The notes: a model not told the origin generated them from the sequence alone. 60,921 bases of DNA from Leptolyngbyaceae cyanobacterium RM1_1_2 (GCA_012032345.1 JAAUQI010000028.1:1-60921), one strand, 5' to 3'; counted from the stretch's first letter, positions 27,883-37,612 are shown. Program-made: numbers and translations.

Positions 27883-30800
27883 ATGATAGGTTTTAACGGG
27901 ATGCTGACTGCGTGGCACTTCATCGCGCAGCTTTCCGACGCTGGCGTAGACACCCCTGAGGAAGCAGCACTCGTTTTTTCAGGCCCTCAGTTTTTTGTGG
28001 CGCTGCTGTCGGGTTTGATTCTGGCTTTCGGCTTTCAGATGCTGCTCACTAACTTGTCGGTAGCGGCTGGCGTCTCTTATCTAGCTCATAGCGGCTCAGG
28101 TAAGTCGTCTAGCGACGATAGCGGCACATCTATACAGACGATCAGCGTTGCTTTTGGCCTGTGGACGCTGATAACTGTGAGCATTGCTTTGTTTTTTGCC
28201 TGCTGGTTAGCTGTCAAGCTCAGCCTGTTTGATAGCTGGGTTTTGGGCACCATTACTGGCTTAGTGATCTGGGGTCTCTACTTCACTTTGCTGGTTTGGA
28301 TTAGCTCAACAACCGTAGGATCGCTGATTGGCTCTGTAGTTAAGCAAGCAACGGCCAGCTTTCAGGCTGTCGTGGGCACAGCGACCGCAGCGATGAGCGC
28401 GAAAGCCACGAGCAACCAGCTAGTGGCGACCGCAGAGGCCGCTGCTGCTGCTGTTCGCCGTGAGTTTACCGAAGGGGTAGATGCTGAAGCTGTCAAAGAT
28501 ACTCTGCAAGACTATATTGCGACTCTGCGATCGCCTGAAGTAGACGTCACCGACCTCGAACAAGAATTTGAGCGCATTGTCAGCGATTCTGATCTCCAGG
28601 GTTTAGGGGATTCTGAAGCTCTGCGGCGGGTTGATCGTCAGGTGTTTGTAGATCTTGTTAGCAGCCGCAGTGACTTGTCGCCGCGTGAGGTCAACCGCAT
28701 TGCCGATCGCCTCTACAAGAGCTGGCAGCGATCGCTGTCACAATCTTCTTCCTCTAGCGGCATTGGCGAACTAGTAGACTATCTGCGAAGTGCCCACCCA
28801 GAGGAGATTTCCCAGGGTCTCAACCAGCGGCTAGATCAGCTCCTGCAAGAACTACGACTGCGCCGTCAGGGCCAAGGTCAGGATCAGGCTTCTTCAGACT
28901 CAGGCCCAATCAAGCAGGTGCTATCACAGGGTCTCAACACGGTCATGGGAATCGCTATGGGACGTACTGACCTCTCTGATCTTGACGTTGAAAAAATCCT
29001 CAGCCAGATTCGCTCTACCCGCGACCAGCTCACCGATCAGGCGCAGAAAGTTGCTAGTCAGGTGGGCGACGAGCAGGCTGAGCCTGTAAGTTTGCTCAAG
29101 TCTGACGTCGAAAACTATCTGCTAAATACCTATGTCTGGCAGATGCGCGGCGATCGCTTGGCAGAAACGTTCCGCAACGTGCTTTACGATCCCGATGCCG
29201 ACCCAGCTACTCTACGGCGGCAGATAGAGCAGCTGAATCGGTCATACTTTGCCGACGTGCTCAAATCTCGCGGCCTGCTAACCCAGGCAGAAATTCAAAA
29301 AACCTCTTTACAGCTAGAAACAGTTCGTCAGCAGGTGTTTAGAGAAGTGCAAATGGCCGAGTGGGCGCTGGCTCAAAAGGAACTCCGCCGCGAAGCGGAA
29401 ATCTTTTTGCAGCTAACGCCCAAAGAGGAATTGCTAACCGATATGGGCGATCGCGCTTTTGAGGCTATCGTTGAAGACTCAGAAGCCACCAGCGAACAGC
29501 TTAGAGAACGCTACACGCTGCTGAGTTCCAACTTCATGGTTCAGGTTTTGACCACGCGCCCTGACCTAGATGAAGGAGAAATTCAGCACATTGTCAGTAA
29601 GTTTCAGCAAACTCTAAATCGCAAAGTAGGCGATGCTGAAGGCGTGCAGCAGGCAGCTAAGGCCCGTTTGGACAATCAGTGGCAGCAGGTGCAAGACTAT
29701 CTGCGCAACACTGGCAAAGCCGAGCTAAATCCTGAAGGCATCAAACGCGACCTGCAGACCCTGCTAGATGAACCTGAGACCGGAATTCGTCAGCTCCGGG
29801 GGCGACTGTCTCACTTTGACCGGGATACCCTAGTGCAGCTTTTGAGCCAGCGGCCCGACATCTCTGAGGCTGACGTTGACCAGATTGTCAGCCAGGTGGA
29901 AGGCAACTGGTACCAGCTCATGAGCGCACCGCAGCAGCTCAGCACTCAGGTACAGGAAAAGTACCATCAGGCGACTACGGCGATCGCAGACTATCTGCGA
30001 GGCACCGGCAAGACTGAGCTAAACCCTGAGGGCATTCAGCGGGACTTGCAAAAGCTGCTGGACGATCCCAAGGTTGGCGCCAAAGCTATTCAGGCCCGAC
30101 TGGCCCGTATGGATCGAGACACGCTAGTGCAGCTTTTGAGCCAGCGCGACGACCTCAGCGAAGCCGAAGTCAATCAGGTAATTGACCAGATCTTAGACTC
30201 TATTCGCAATCTGCTGCGATCGCCGCGTCGTTTAGCCCGTCGCGCTCAGGAGCAGATCCAGTCCTTTGAAGCGGCGCTGGAAAATTATCTGCTCAGCACA
30301 GACAAGGCTGAACTGCATCCTGAGGGCATCAAGCGGGATCTACAAATTTTGCTAGAAGACCCGCGTTTAGGTGCAGAGAAAATTGGCGATCGCCTGTCTC
30401 GGATGGATCGAGACACGCTGGTGGCGCTGCTGGCTCAGCGTCAAGACCTCTCCCGTGAAGAAGCCAGTGAAATTGTCGCCCGAGTTGAAACGGTGCGCGA
30501 TCGCATCCAGGCTCAAATTAAAATGGTGCAGCACCGTATAGAGTCAGTGATTGATAGTATCCTCAGCCGCATTCGTCGCTATCTCAACTCGCTGGATCGG
30601 CCTGAGCTTAACTACGAGGGTGTTCAGCGGGATATTCGTAAACTGTTTAACGATCCCCAGGCAGGTTTCTCAGCTCTAGGCGATCGCCTTTCACAGTTTG
30701 ATCGAAATACGCTGGTGGCGATCGTTAGCTCTCACGACAGCATCTCTCAATCTGACGCCAACCGCGTGATCGACCAAATTGAGGCGGCTCGTGAGAGCGT

Positions 30801-30987
30801 CCTGCGTCGAGCACAGCGCATAGAGACCCAGATTGAGGCGCGGCTTCAGGCTCTGAAGCAACAGGCCCACGATCAGCTTGAGGCCACTAAGAAATCCGCA
30901 GAAGCGGCGGCCTGGTGGCTTTTTGGCACAGCTTTGGTTTCTGCGATTGTCTCAGGTGTGGCGGGGGGTATTGCCGTCATCAACTAG
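27883..30987 (+). CDS. Large membrane-anchored protein of about eight 98-residue helical repeats
   Basis: About 1034 residues; I do not recognise a named family. The N-terminus has three membrane segments (GPQFFVALLSGLILAFGFQ, SVAFGLWTLITVSIALFFA, TGLVIWGLYFTLLVW) and the C-terminus has one (AAWWLFGTALVSAIVSGVA). Between them lie about eight alpha-helical repeats whose YL(R/L) starts fall at 28510, 28777, 29113, 29401, 29695, 29989, 30283 and 30577. The last four are exactly 294 bp apart, with consensus YLxxTxKxELxPEGIxRDL ... DRDTLVxLLxxRxDLS. The open frame starts at 27781, but the ATG at 27883 has GAGG eight bases ahead. A membrane scaffold is plausible; no enzymatic motif is seen. A strong terminator follows. 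Confidence 0.8.
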   Translation: MIGFNGMLTAWHFIAQLSDAGVDTPEEAALVFSGPQFFVALLSGLILAFGFQMLLTNLSVAAGVSYLAHSGSGKSSSDDSGTSIQTISVAFGLWTLITVSIALFFACWLAVKLSLFDSWVLGTITGLVIWGLYFTLLVWISSTTVGSLIGSVVKQATASFQAVVGTATAAMSAKATSNQLVATAEAAAAAVRREFTEGVDAEAVKDTLQDYIATLRSPEVDVTDLEQEFERIVSDSDLQGLGDSEALRRVDRQVFVDLVSSRSDLSPREVNRIADRLYKSWQRSLSQSSSSSGIGELVDYLRSAHPEEISQGLNQRLDQLLQELRLRRQGQGQDQASSDSGPIKQVLSQGLNTVMGIAMGRTDLSDLDVEKILSQIRSTRDQLTDQAQKVASQVGDEQAEPVSLLKSDVENYLLNTYVWQMRGDRLAETFRNVLYDPDADPATLRRQIEQLNRSYFADVLKSRGLLTQAEIQKTSLQLETVRQQVFREVQMAEWALAQKELRREAEIFLQLTPKEELLTDMGDRAFEAIVEDSEATSEQLRERYTLLSSNFMVQVLTTRPDLDEGEIQHIVSKFQQTLNRKVGDAEGVQQAAKARLDNQWQQVQDYLRNTGKAELNPEGIKRDLQTLLDEPETGIRQLRGRLSHFDRDTLVQLLSQRPDISEADVDQIVSQVEGNWYQLMSAPQQLSTQVQEKYHQATTAIADYLRGTGKTELNPEGIQRDLQKLLDDPKVGAKAIQARLARMDRDTLVQLLSQRDDLSEAEVNQVIDQILDSIRNLLRSPRRLARRAQEQIQSFEAALENYLLSTDKAELHPEGIKRDLQILLEDPRLGAEKIGDRLSRMDRDTLVALLAQRQDLSREEASEIVARVETVRDRIQAQIKMVQHRIESVIDSILSRIRRYLNSLDRPELNYEGVQRDIRKLFNDPQAGFSALGDRLSQFDRNTLVAIVSSHDSISQSDANRVIDQIEAARESVLRRAQRIETQIEARLQALKQQAHDQLEATKKSAEAAAWWLFGTALVSAIVSGVAGGIAVIN

Positions 30988-31011
30988 CTCGACAGTTTTA
31001 TCCCAAAACTC

Positions 31012-31041
31012 AAGCTCTCCTTAAGTCGAGGAGAGCTTTTT
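31012..31041 (+). terminator. Intrinsic terminator after the repeat-protein gene
   Basis: AAGCTCTCC (31012-31020) pairs perfectly with GGAGAGCTT (31030-31038) across a nine-base loop and runs into TTT. It lies 25 bp after the stop codon. Confidence 0.85.
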
Positions 31042-31044
31042 GTA

Positions 31045-31142
31045 TATAGCAAACCGCAGTTTGGTTAGGACAACTCAGATTGCTGAATCTTTACGTGACC
31101 GGCATTCTATTCGTCCTTCATCCTTCTGCCTTTCGCTATAGC
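31045..31142 (+). repeat. MITE-like dispersed repeat, copy A
   Basis: About 98 bp bounded by TATAGC at the left and GCTATA at the right. It is highly similar to 35496-35597: both contain gcaaaccgcagtttggttag, caactcagat and ttacgtgaccgg, and both end ttctgcctttcgctata. It lies between the terminator of the repeat-protein gene and the end of the MscS gene. It encodes nothing. Confidence 0.8.
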
Positions 31143-31176
31143 GCCAATCTGGTCTGTCTTGGTTTGGCAATAGCCC

Positions 31177-32058
31177 TTATTCCCCTACAGCGGCCCCCCC
31201 TTCCGGCCCTTGCAGATATCCAGACTGAGGATATTCAAAAGCATGATCAGCAAAATACTGCTTGGCTCTTTGAATCAGATCGGTTTGATATAAAAACTCA
31301 TCGCGGGCATCCATCGGATAGGCTTTGAGCTTGAACTGGGTGCCCCAGGGCCGCTCTTGGGCAATTACCACAACGGGCAGATCTAAGCGAGTATATTTAC
31401 TGCTGTAGGCGGTTTGACAAAGAATTTGTCGGGTCTGAGCCACATCAACTGCGTGAGAAAAGTAAAAGTTGGTCACTACCTGAGCTTCTAGATCGCCGCT
31501 GTTGGCATTAATGATTGGTTCTGTCCAGATTTTGCTGTGGGGGACGCTCACTAAGCTGTCACTGGGGGTACGGATTTGCACCCGGCGCAGCCCGTAGTCC
31601 GTAATTTCGCCGTAGGTTTCGCCAATACGCACGCGATCGCCAACGCGATAGGGCACTTCATACAGTCCCACCACTCCCGCAATAATGGAGCTGACATAGT
31701 CCTTGAAGGCAAACCCCAGCGCCACTGCCAGCGTTCCGGTCAGGGCAAACAGGTTACGGGCTGAGAGATTGAGGAAAAGGTTAGAAACATAAACGATCGA
31801 CACCAGCAGCACAAATGCCCGCAGGAAAGGCAGGCCCTGCTTAGTTAGCAGCCGAAACCGTCGCGGCACCCGTTCTGAAATCCAGTCGGTGAAGTTGTCA
31901 ATTGCCAGCAGCAGGCCATAGGCGATGCCAATCGCAATGACCGCTGACAAAACAGTAGAAAAGTTAATTTCCGCCAGCCACCGTTTGGCAAATTCGCTGG
32001 GCTTGTTACTTTGCATTAACAGGGCAGAATGGGCTAAGGTCGCCTGACAGAGAAGCAT
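31177..32058 (-). CDS. Mechanosensitive ion channel, MscS family (short form)
   Basis: 293 residues: three to four membrane helices and the MscS core (LFALTGTLAVALGFAFKDYVSSIIAGVVGLYEVPYRVGDRVRIG, then VSVPHSKIWTEPIINANSG). The start follows GGAGG and lies 2 bp after the stop of the preceding 397-residue gene (TGACTATG), so translation is coupled. It is unlike the long MscS at 6.6-8.2 kb. The coupled partner may control or read out the channel; that is inference. Confidence 0.88.
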   Translation of the reverse strand: MLLCQATLAHSALLMQSNKPSEFAKRWLAEINFSTVLSAVIAIGIAYGLLLAIDNFTDWISERVPRRFRLLTKQGLPFLRAFVLLVSIVYVSNLFLNLSARNLFALTGTLAVALGFAFKDYVSSIIAGVVGLYEVPYRVGDRVRIGETYGEITDYGLRRVQIRTPSDSLVSVPHSKIWTEPIINANSGDLEAQVVTNFYFSHAVDVAQTRQILCQTAYSSKYTRLDLPVVVIAQERPWGTQFKLKAYPMDARDEFLYQTDLIQRAKQYFADHAFEYPQSGYLQGPEGGAAVGE

Positions 32059-32060
32059 AG

Positions 32061-33254
32061 TCAGCGATCGCCTCCAATGACGAAGTTATTTTGCCGCAGT
32101 CGGTCTTGCAGTTTGGGATAGTAGGCAGGCTCGACAGTGAGTATGCCGTCTTGGTTATGTAAGACTTCCTGGCGCAGTAGCTTTTGTACCTGCGCCCGTA
32201 CCTGCACCTCTAGCTCCCCCAGACTCAGCGCTAGGTGCGGCACGGTGATGCTGCCGTGCAGCAATATGGCATAGATCAAATAGTCTTCGGCGGCTGAGAG
32301 ATCGGGCATTTCAGGGTAGCGGGCCCGCTGCTGCTTGAGGCTGCCAGCGGCCAAAATCTCAGCTACGGTAGCTTCAGGCGGTAGCGAGTCAGGGTCAGTC
32401 TCTGATTCTGATTTTGTCGAGCCGAGCTGGTACCTGAGCGAGGTGCGCCACAGCCGTGCCGCCACGCCGCTAATGCCGTGGGAGATATTGGCTAAGTCCT
32501 CATACAGGGCAGTCGCTTTTTCTTCCCGCGAGGTATCCGATTGCGATCGCCCTTCAGCCAGATGAACCTGAGTGTCTAAAGTTTTGAGCAGGGGCTGTAG
32601 CCAGTTTTGAAGCTGTTCGCCCTCTAACCTGGGCAGATGGGCGGTTTGTTCTAGATAAGCTTCAATTTGACAAACAATATTGAGATACTTCCAGGCCCAG
32701 GAATTGCAGCCAATCAGCCAAAATCGAGAGAGATCAGCTGTAATCATGTCTCGCAACTGCTCAATTGCCTGCCAGCCGCCAATACAGCGCAAAAAATAAA
32801 TATCTAGGCGCGGAATCACGATAATTAAAGGGCGATCGCTAGCGGTCTCTAGCCCTAGCTCTGTCAAAAACTGCGATCGCGCTGTCTCCAGTGCCTGAGT
32901 AATACTACTAGTTTGCTGGGGGCGCTCCTCCAGCGGTAAAACATGCAGTACGTAATTTTTAGCTTCAGGCCAACTCTGCAAACTTTGCTGCAGCAGAGGC
33001 GCGAACGGCTCGGCTGGACTGTGCAAAACGGTGAGACTATTTGCGCTAGGTTTGTCTGTCTGCCAGGTATCTAAGTAGTCTTCTAAAGTACTCAGAAGAT
33101 GGTGGCGACAGGTGGGGTTAACGCTGGCTTCCTGAAGTTTTTGATCTATATGAGCGGCGATCGCAGGCGGCAGGGGATCTAGCTCGTCCTTCTCTGTTAC
33201 CTTAGCTCGCTGCTTAGACAGCCAGGCTTGAAACTGCTCAAACGGCCAGATCAT
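32061..33254 (-). CDS. Uncharacterised protein: ATPase-like core with C-terminal winged helix
   Basis: 397 residues, no clear match I can name. The middle contains a Walker-B-like strand and following region (RPLIIVIPRLDIYFLRCIGGW ... FWLIGCNSWAWKYLN), reminiscent of the sensor part of STAND/AAA-type NTPases, but no P-loop is visible, so ATP binding is doubtful. The last about 80 residues (DYLIYAILLHGSITVPHLALSL ... QVQKLLRQEVLHNQDGILTVEP) read as a winged-helix domain. It is translationally coupled to the downstream MscS gene. No membrane segment or signal peptide. Confidence 0.6.
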   Translation of the reverse strand: MIWPFEQFQAWLSKQRAKVTEKDELDPLPPAIAAHIDQKLQEASVNPTCRHHLLSTLEDYLDTWQTDKPSANSLTVLHSPAEPFAPLLQQSLQSWPEAKNYVLHVLPLEERPQQTSSITQALETARSQFLTELGLETASDRPLIIVIPRLDIYFLRCIGGWQAIEQLRDMITADLSRFWLIGCNSWAWKYLNIVCQIEAYLEQTAHLPRLEGEQLQNWLQPLLKTLDTQVHLAEGRSQSDTSREEKATALYEDLANISHGISGVAARLWRTSLRYQLGSTKSESETDPDSLPPEATVAEILAAGSLKQQRARYPEMPDLSAAEDYLIYAILLHGSITVPHLALSLGELEVQVRAQVQKLLRQEVLHNQDGILTVEPAYYPKLQDRLRQNNFVIGGDR

Positions 33255-33575
33255 TCTCCGTGCCTTGGTTGCATTGCATACTCTCAGAATGGGAGGATTT
33301 GCGGACTTGGGCCTCTATTTGCAGACCCAACTTAGATCTGGAGAGATCTGGGGTGGTTGCTCAAAGGGACGCTTCCGCCTTAACTTAGTTTTGGTAGACG
33401 CTAGTACCGACCATCACCGAAGATAAAAAGATAAAACAAGAAGCTCCCTCGCTGGTCGGCTGATGCAAAATAGGTCTTAAAGATTTGTTGAAACGTTTGG
33501 CTTCAAACTGACCGTGGTGTGATCGCATTTAATTCACGCTTGACCGTTAACCCTGCTGCAAGAAGAAGAAAAGTT
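33255..33575 (+). other. Promoter region of the transketolase-like gene and its divergent neighbour
   Basis: 321 bp between divergent genes. It should hold promoters in both directions. I see no small gene and no convincing operator repeats. Confidence 0.4.
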
Positions 33576-35489
33576 ATGATTGCTCAAGCTACCACATTCC
33601 CTATTGACTTAGGGGCTTACCAGTATATCTCCCTCGATCCCTCCATTTCTACACTGACCGACGAACAGCGCCAGGCGCTCAAGTCTAACATTCAGCTCTG
33701 CCGGGATGCCATCGTCTTTTTCACCGCCACCGGGGCCGCTAGGGGCGTGGGCGGTCACACGGGTGGCCCTTACGACACAGTGCCCGAAGTCATGATCTTA
33801 GATGCCCTCTTTCGCGGCAATCCTGATCAGTTTGTGCCAGTCTTCTTTGATGAAGCCGGCCACCGAGTCGCTACTCAGTATCTGATGGCGGCTTTAGCAG
33901 GCGATTTACCTGCCGAGCAGCTAATGCACTACCGCGAAGCCCACCAAAAACTCCCCGGCCACCCCGAGCTTGGCCTGACTCCAGGGGTCAAATTTAGCGG
34001 TGGCCGCCTGGGTCACATCTGGCCGTTTGTCAACGGTGTGGCCCTGGCAAATCCTGGCAAAACGACTTTTTGTCTGGGGTCTGATGGCTCTCAGCAAGAG
34101 GGCAATGACGCCGAAGCCGCTCGTCTAGCCGTAGCCCAGCATCTCAACGTCAAGCTGATCGTAGACGATAACGACGTCACTATCGCCGGACACCCCTCTG
34201 AGTATCTTCCTGGCTTTAGCGTTCGCCAAACCCTGGAAGGTCATGGTCTCAAGGTGCTTGAAGGCGATGGCGAAGATCTCGACGGCCTCTATGCTCGTAT
34301 TTGCGAAGCTATCAGCACCTCCGGCCCCGTTGCAGTGATCAACAAGCGCGCCATGAGCGTCGGCATCGAGGGCATTGAGGGCACCACCCACGGCCACGAC
34401 GTGATTCCGGTGGACGCGGCAATTCGCTACTTAGAATCTCACGGTCAGTCGGCAGCGGCTGACGTCCTCAAAAATATTGAGAAGCCCAAGCAGGACTATA
34501 CCTTCCTGGGGGCCTCTGATAAGGTCGGCTCTAACCGCAACGTCTTTGGCGAGGCGATGGTCGAAGTGCTTGGGGGCATGAACGCAAGCGATCGCAAAAA
34601 CAGCGTTTTAGTGGTCGATAATGACTTAGAAGGCTCCTGCGGTCTGACCCAAATTCGCAAGGCATACCCTGAAATCTTCGTCAGCGGCGGCATTATGGAG
34701 CGGGGTAACCTCTCAGCAGCGGCAGGCTTTGGCATGGAAAAAGGCAGGCAGGGTGTCTATGCCACCTTCAGCGCCTTCCTGGAAATGTCAATCTCTGAAA
34801 TCACGATGGCGCGGCTAAACTTCGCCAATCTGCTCTGTCACTTTTCCCACGCTGGCATTGATGACATGGCAGATAACACCTGCCACTTCGGCATCAACAA
34901 CATGTTTGCCGACAATGGTCTAGATGACGGCCACGAAACTCGTCTTTATTTCCCGGCTGATGCCAACCAGATGAGAGCCTGCGTCAAAAAGGTTTTTGGC
35001 GATTCGGGGCTGCGCTTTATCTTCTCGACTCGCTCTAAGGTGCCGATGATTCTCGACGCCGACGGCAACGAGATGTTTGCTGGAGACTACAGCTTTACAC
35101 CGGGCAAAGACGAAGTGATTCGGGAAGGCTCGGCAGGCTACATTGTCACCTTTGGCGACTCTCTCTACCGCGCTCTAGACGCAGTAGAACGGCTGAAGCA
35201 GGACGGTATTGAGGTGGGCCTGATTAATAAGGCAACTCTTAACGTCGTTGATGAAGAGATGATGGCGAAGATTGGCAAAGCACCGTTTGTTTTGGTGACT
35301 GAAGCCTTCAACCGCCGCACTGGCTTAGGGATGCGCTTTGGCTCCTGGCTGCTAGAGCGCGGCTATACGCCCAAATTTGCCCACATAGGCACTCACGAAG
35401 AGGGCTGTGGCGGGCTGTGGCAGCAGTATCCTTTCCAGGGGATTGATCCAGAGGGCATCATGAAGCAGGTCAGGACACTGGTTGGCTAA
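33576..35489 (+). CDS. Transketolase-like thiamine-diphosphate enzyme (non-canonical)
   Basis: 637 residues with the transketolase domain order: ThDP-binding N-terminal part (GVGGHTGGPYDTVPEV; GSDGSQQEGNDAEAARLAVAQHLNVKLIVDDNDVTIAG, corresponding to the GDG-x-N motif), pyrimidine-binding domain (GGIMERGNLSAAAGFGMEKGRQGVYATFSAFLEMSISEI) and a C-terminal domain (GYIVTFGDSLYRALDAVERL). It lacks the usual SGHPG-PMG start of the Calvin-cycle enzyme, so it is probably a second transketolase-type enzyme with unknown acceptor. The start at 33576 (MIAQATTFP) follows GAAGAAGAAAAG; the frame is open to a GTG at 33519. A MITE-like repeat and a strong terminator follow. Confidence 0.78.
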   Translation: MIAQATTFPIDLGAYQYISLDPSISTLTDEQRQALKSNIQLCRDAIVFFTATGAARGVGGHTGGPYDTVPEVMILDALFRGNPDQFVPVFFDEAGHRVATQYLMAALAGDLPAEQLMHYREAHQKLPGHPELGLTPGVKFSGGRLGHIWPFVNGVALANPGKTTFCLGSDGSQQEGNDAEAARLAVAQHLNVKLIVDDNDVTIAGHPSEYLPGFSVRQTLEGHGLKVLEGDGEDLDGLYARICEAISTSGPVAVINKRAMSVGIEGIEGTTHGHDVIPVDAAIRYLESHGQSAAADVLKNIEKPKQDYTFLGASDKVGSNRNVFGEAMVEVLGGMNASDRKNSVLVVDNDLEGSCGLTQIRKAYPEIFVSGGIMERGNLSAAAGFGMEKGRQGVYATFSAFLEMSISEITMARLNFANLLCHFSHAGIDDMADNTCHFGINNMFADNGLDDGHETRLYFPADANQMRACVKKVFGDSGLRFIFSTRSKVPMILDADGNEMFAGDYSFTPGKDEVIREGSAGYIVTFGDSLYRALDAVERLKQDGIEVGLINKATLNVVDEEMMAKIGKAPFVLVTEAFNRRTGLGMRFGSWLLERGYTPKFAHIGTHEEGCGGLWQQYPFQGIDPEGIMKQVRTLVG

Positions 35490-35495
35490 TCAGAC

Positions 35496-35597
35496 ATAGC
35501 AAACCGCAGTTTGGTTAGGACAACTCAGATCGCTGAATTTTTACGTGACCGGCTCCTATTCATCCCTCTGCCTTCATCCTTCTGCCTTTCGCTATAG
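35496..35597 (+). repeat. MITE-like dispersed repeat, copy B
   Basis: About 102 bp, near-identical to 31045-31142, with ATAGC/GCTAT ends. It begins seven bases after the transketolase stop. It carries a small extra segment (cctctgcc) compared with copy A. Confidence 0.8.
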
Positions 35598-35642
35598 TAA
35601 TGCCTGAACGGAGCGCGATCGCGTCTCTATAAATCCCTCGTC

Positions 35643-35674
35643 AAAAAACCCCGTTCTACAGAACGGGGTTTTTT
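35643..35674. terminator. Strong bidirectional intrinsic terminator
   Basis: AAAAAACCCCGTTC and GAACGGGGTTTTTT form an uninterrupted stem around TACA; the A and T runs serve both strands. It separates the plus-strand transketolase-like gene from the minus-strand chlB. Confidence 0.93.
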
Positions 35675-35712
35675 GTTGGGCCAAATTGAGGGACAGATTA
35701 ATCTGCTGTCGC

Positions 35713-37239
35713 CTAAGCGCCTACCGCTTCTTTGGCAGCGTAGAGCACCTCGGCGCTAATTGCAGTAATGCCGCGATCGCGGGCAAACTTCTCGGTGTTG
35801 CGCTTCACCTTACCGCGCACAAAGCCAGGAATTTTGTTTAGCTCAGCCGTGCCGTCTTTAGTCCAGCTCAAGTCAGAGTCTGCTGACATGGTTTTGGTAA
35901 TCACTTCTTTGGTATCGTGACCGCCAAAAATTTCTAGTAGGTGATCTTCCATCCCCAGCGTAAAGGAGTTGTAGATCAGGTCTACCACCTGATTGGCCCC
36001 TTCGTAGCCCAAGAACGGGCGATAGCCAACCGGAAAGTTTTGCACATGGATAGGGGCGGCAATGACGCCACAGGGAATGTCTAAGCGCTTGCCGACGTGA
36101 CGCTCCATCTGGGTGCCAAAGATAGCGGCAGGCTCTATGCGGGCGATCGCATCTCCAATTTCACCGTGGTCTTCGCTGATTAAGATCTCGTCGCAGTACT
36201 CACTGACTTCCTGCTTAAACCACTCAGTGTCGTTCTTGCAGTAAGATCCTGCCAGCACCACATGAATGCCCATCTCCCGCGCCAGAATTTTGGTCAGCGC
36301 TGCCGCATGGGTGCTATCGCCAAAGACGACACACTTTTTGCCCGTCAGGTTTTGACAGTCGATTGAGCGCGAAAACCAGGCCGCCTGCGAGGCAAAGCGA
36401 GTCTGCTCGTCGATAAAGCCCTCGTAGCTAACGTCGGCTCCCTGCTCGTTTAGGATTTTTTGCACAGCACGAATGCAGCGGGCAGTTTCGACAATGCCCA
36501 TAGGGGTAATGTCCACATAGGGCATGTCAAACTCAGACTGGAGATATTGAGCGGTGTCCGGCCCAATTTCCCGGTAGGGCACCAGATTAAACCAGGCCCG
36601 AGGCAAATTCTTTAACTCATGCACAGAGGCCCCGTCTGGAATCACCGCATTGACTTCAATGCCGAGATCCGCCATCAGCCGCCGCAGCTCTTTGACGTCG
36701 TGGTTGTTGTGAAAGCCCAAGGTCGTGATCCCGAGAATGTTGACCGAAGGCTTCTCGGTTTTATCAGTTGGCAGTTCGCCCTTTTTCTTCGCCTTGTTGA
36801 GGTAATAGACCACAATCTGCTGCAGGGTGCGATCGGCTGCCTGCAGTTCGTTGACCCGGTAGTGGTTGACATCAGCTAGCATGACGTCGCCCTGAGCGTC
36901 TATCTGCGCCCGCTCGACGAAGTTTTGCAGGTCTTCTTGCAAAATGCTGGAGGTACAGGTAGGCGTCAGCACAATCAGGTCGGGGTGCTCTTCTTGATCT
37001 TTGCGCGTGATGTTGTCTACGACTTTCTCTTGCGAACCGCGCGCCAAGACATTGCGATCGACAACGCTGGTAGTGACGGGGGTAAAATCACGCTCACGGG
37101 CGAGCATCGATCGCATGACGTTGAAATAATCGTCGCCAATTGGCGCATGCATAATCGCGTGAACATTCTTGAAGGAACTGGCAATGCGGAGGGTGCCGAT
37201 GTGGGCAGGGCCTGCATACATCCAATAAGCCAGTTTCAT
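35713..37239 (-). CDS. chlB: Light-independent protochlorophyllide reductase subunit B
   Basis: Subunit of the nitrogenase-like ChlNB component that reduces protochlorophyllide in the dark, using electrons from ChlL. 508 residues, typical. N-terminus [22 protein letters not shown]; the conserved Asp ligand of the NB cluster corresponds to D36 (APIGDDYFN); cysteines in LTPTCTSSI are present, as is the C-terminal light-independent reductase domain ([23 protein letters not shown]). chlL and chlN are not next to it, as in many cyanobacteria. A strong terminator lies just beyond its stop. Confidence 0.97.
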   Translation of the reverse strand: MKLAYWMYAGPAHIGTLRIASSFKNVHAIMHAPIGDDYFNVMRSMLARERDFTPVTTSVVDRNVLARGSQEKVVDNITRKDQEEHPDLIVLTPTCTSSILQEDLQNFVERAQIDAQGDVMLADVNHYRVNELQAADRTLQQIVVYYLNKAKKKGELPTDKTEKPSVNILGITTLGFHNNHDVKELRRLMADLGIEVNAVIPDGASVHELKNLPRAWFNLVPYREIGPDTAQYLQSEFDMPYVDITPMGIVETARCIRAVQKILNEQGADVSYEGFIDEQTRFASQAAWFSRSIDCQNLTGKKCVVFGDSTHAAALTKILAREMGIHVVLAGSYCKNDTEWFKQEVSEYCDEILISEDHGEIGDAIARIEPAAIFGTQMERHVGKRLDIPCGVIAAPIHVQNFPVGYRPFLGYEGANQVVDLIYNSFTLGMEDHLLEIFGGHDTKEVITKTMSADSDLSWTKDGTAELNKIPGFVRGKVKRNTEKFARDRGITAISAEVLYAAKEAVGA

Positions 37240-37612
37240 ATAGCGTTCTCCCTATCCGGTGTCTCTGTGATGGGCTGGTTTGGAAACTTTTTATCGCTTT
37301 GGTCGGTCTGACTCAGCGGCCCGATAGCAATTTTGCTAGAGCGCAGACCTGCCGCTGCTTCTAAAGCTCAATACCGTTTCTGATTGTCCTCAATAATCTG
37401 GCTTTTGTGAACCGCAACTGTTACAAAAGCCAACCTCCTGCAGTCCCTGGCTGAGACGCCAGAAACTAGCACCTAAGGGCACTTTAGCGATCGCACTAGA
37501 CAATAGTGACATAGAGAATCGACATGTTTCTTGACTGTTTGTTGCAATTAGCAGCAGATAAGCCCAAAAAAAACGGTTTTGGGCGATCGCCTAGCAAAAA
37601 AATCTCAAAATT
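37240..37612 (-). promoter_or_regulatory. Upstream region of chlB
   Basis: 373 bp holding the chlB promoter on the minus strand. No confident operator can be named. The far half (37560-37612) is the trailing edge of the pseudogene region. Confidence 0.4.

Noticed and set aside
31080-31328. 82-residue open frame
   Set aside because: It starts inside the MITE-like repeat and overlaps the end of the MscS gene on the other strand; composition is not coding.
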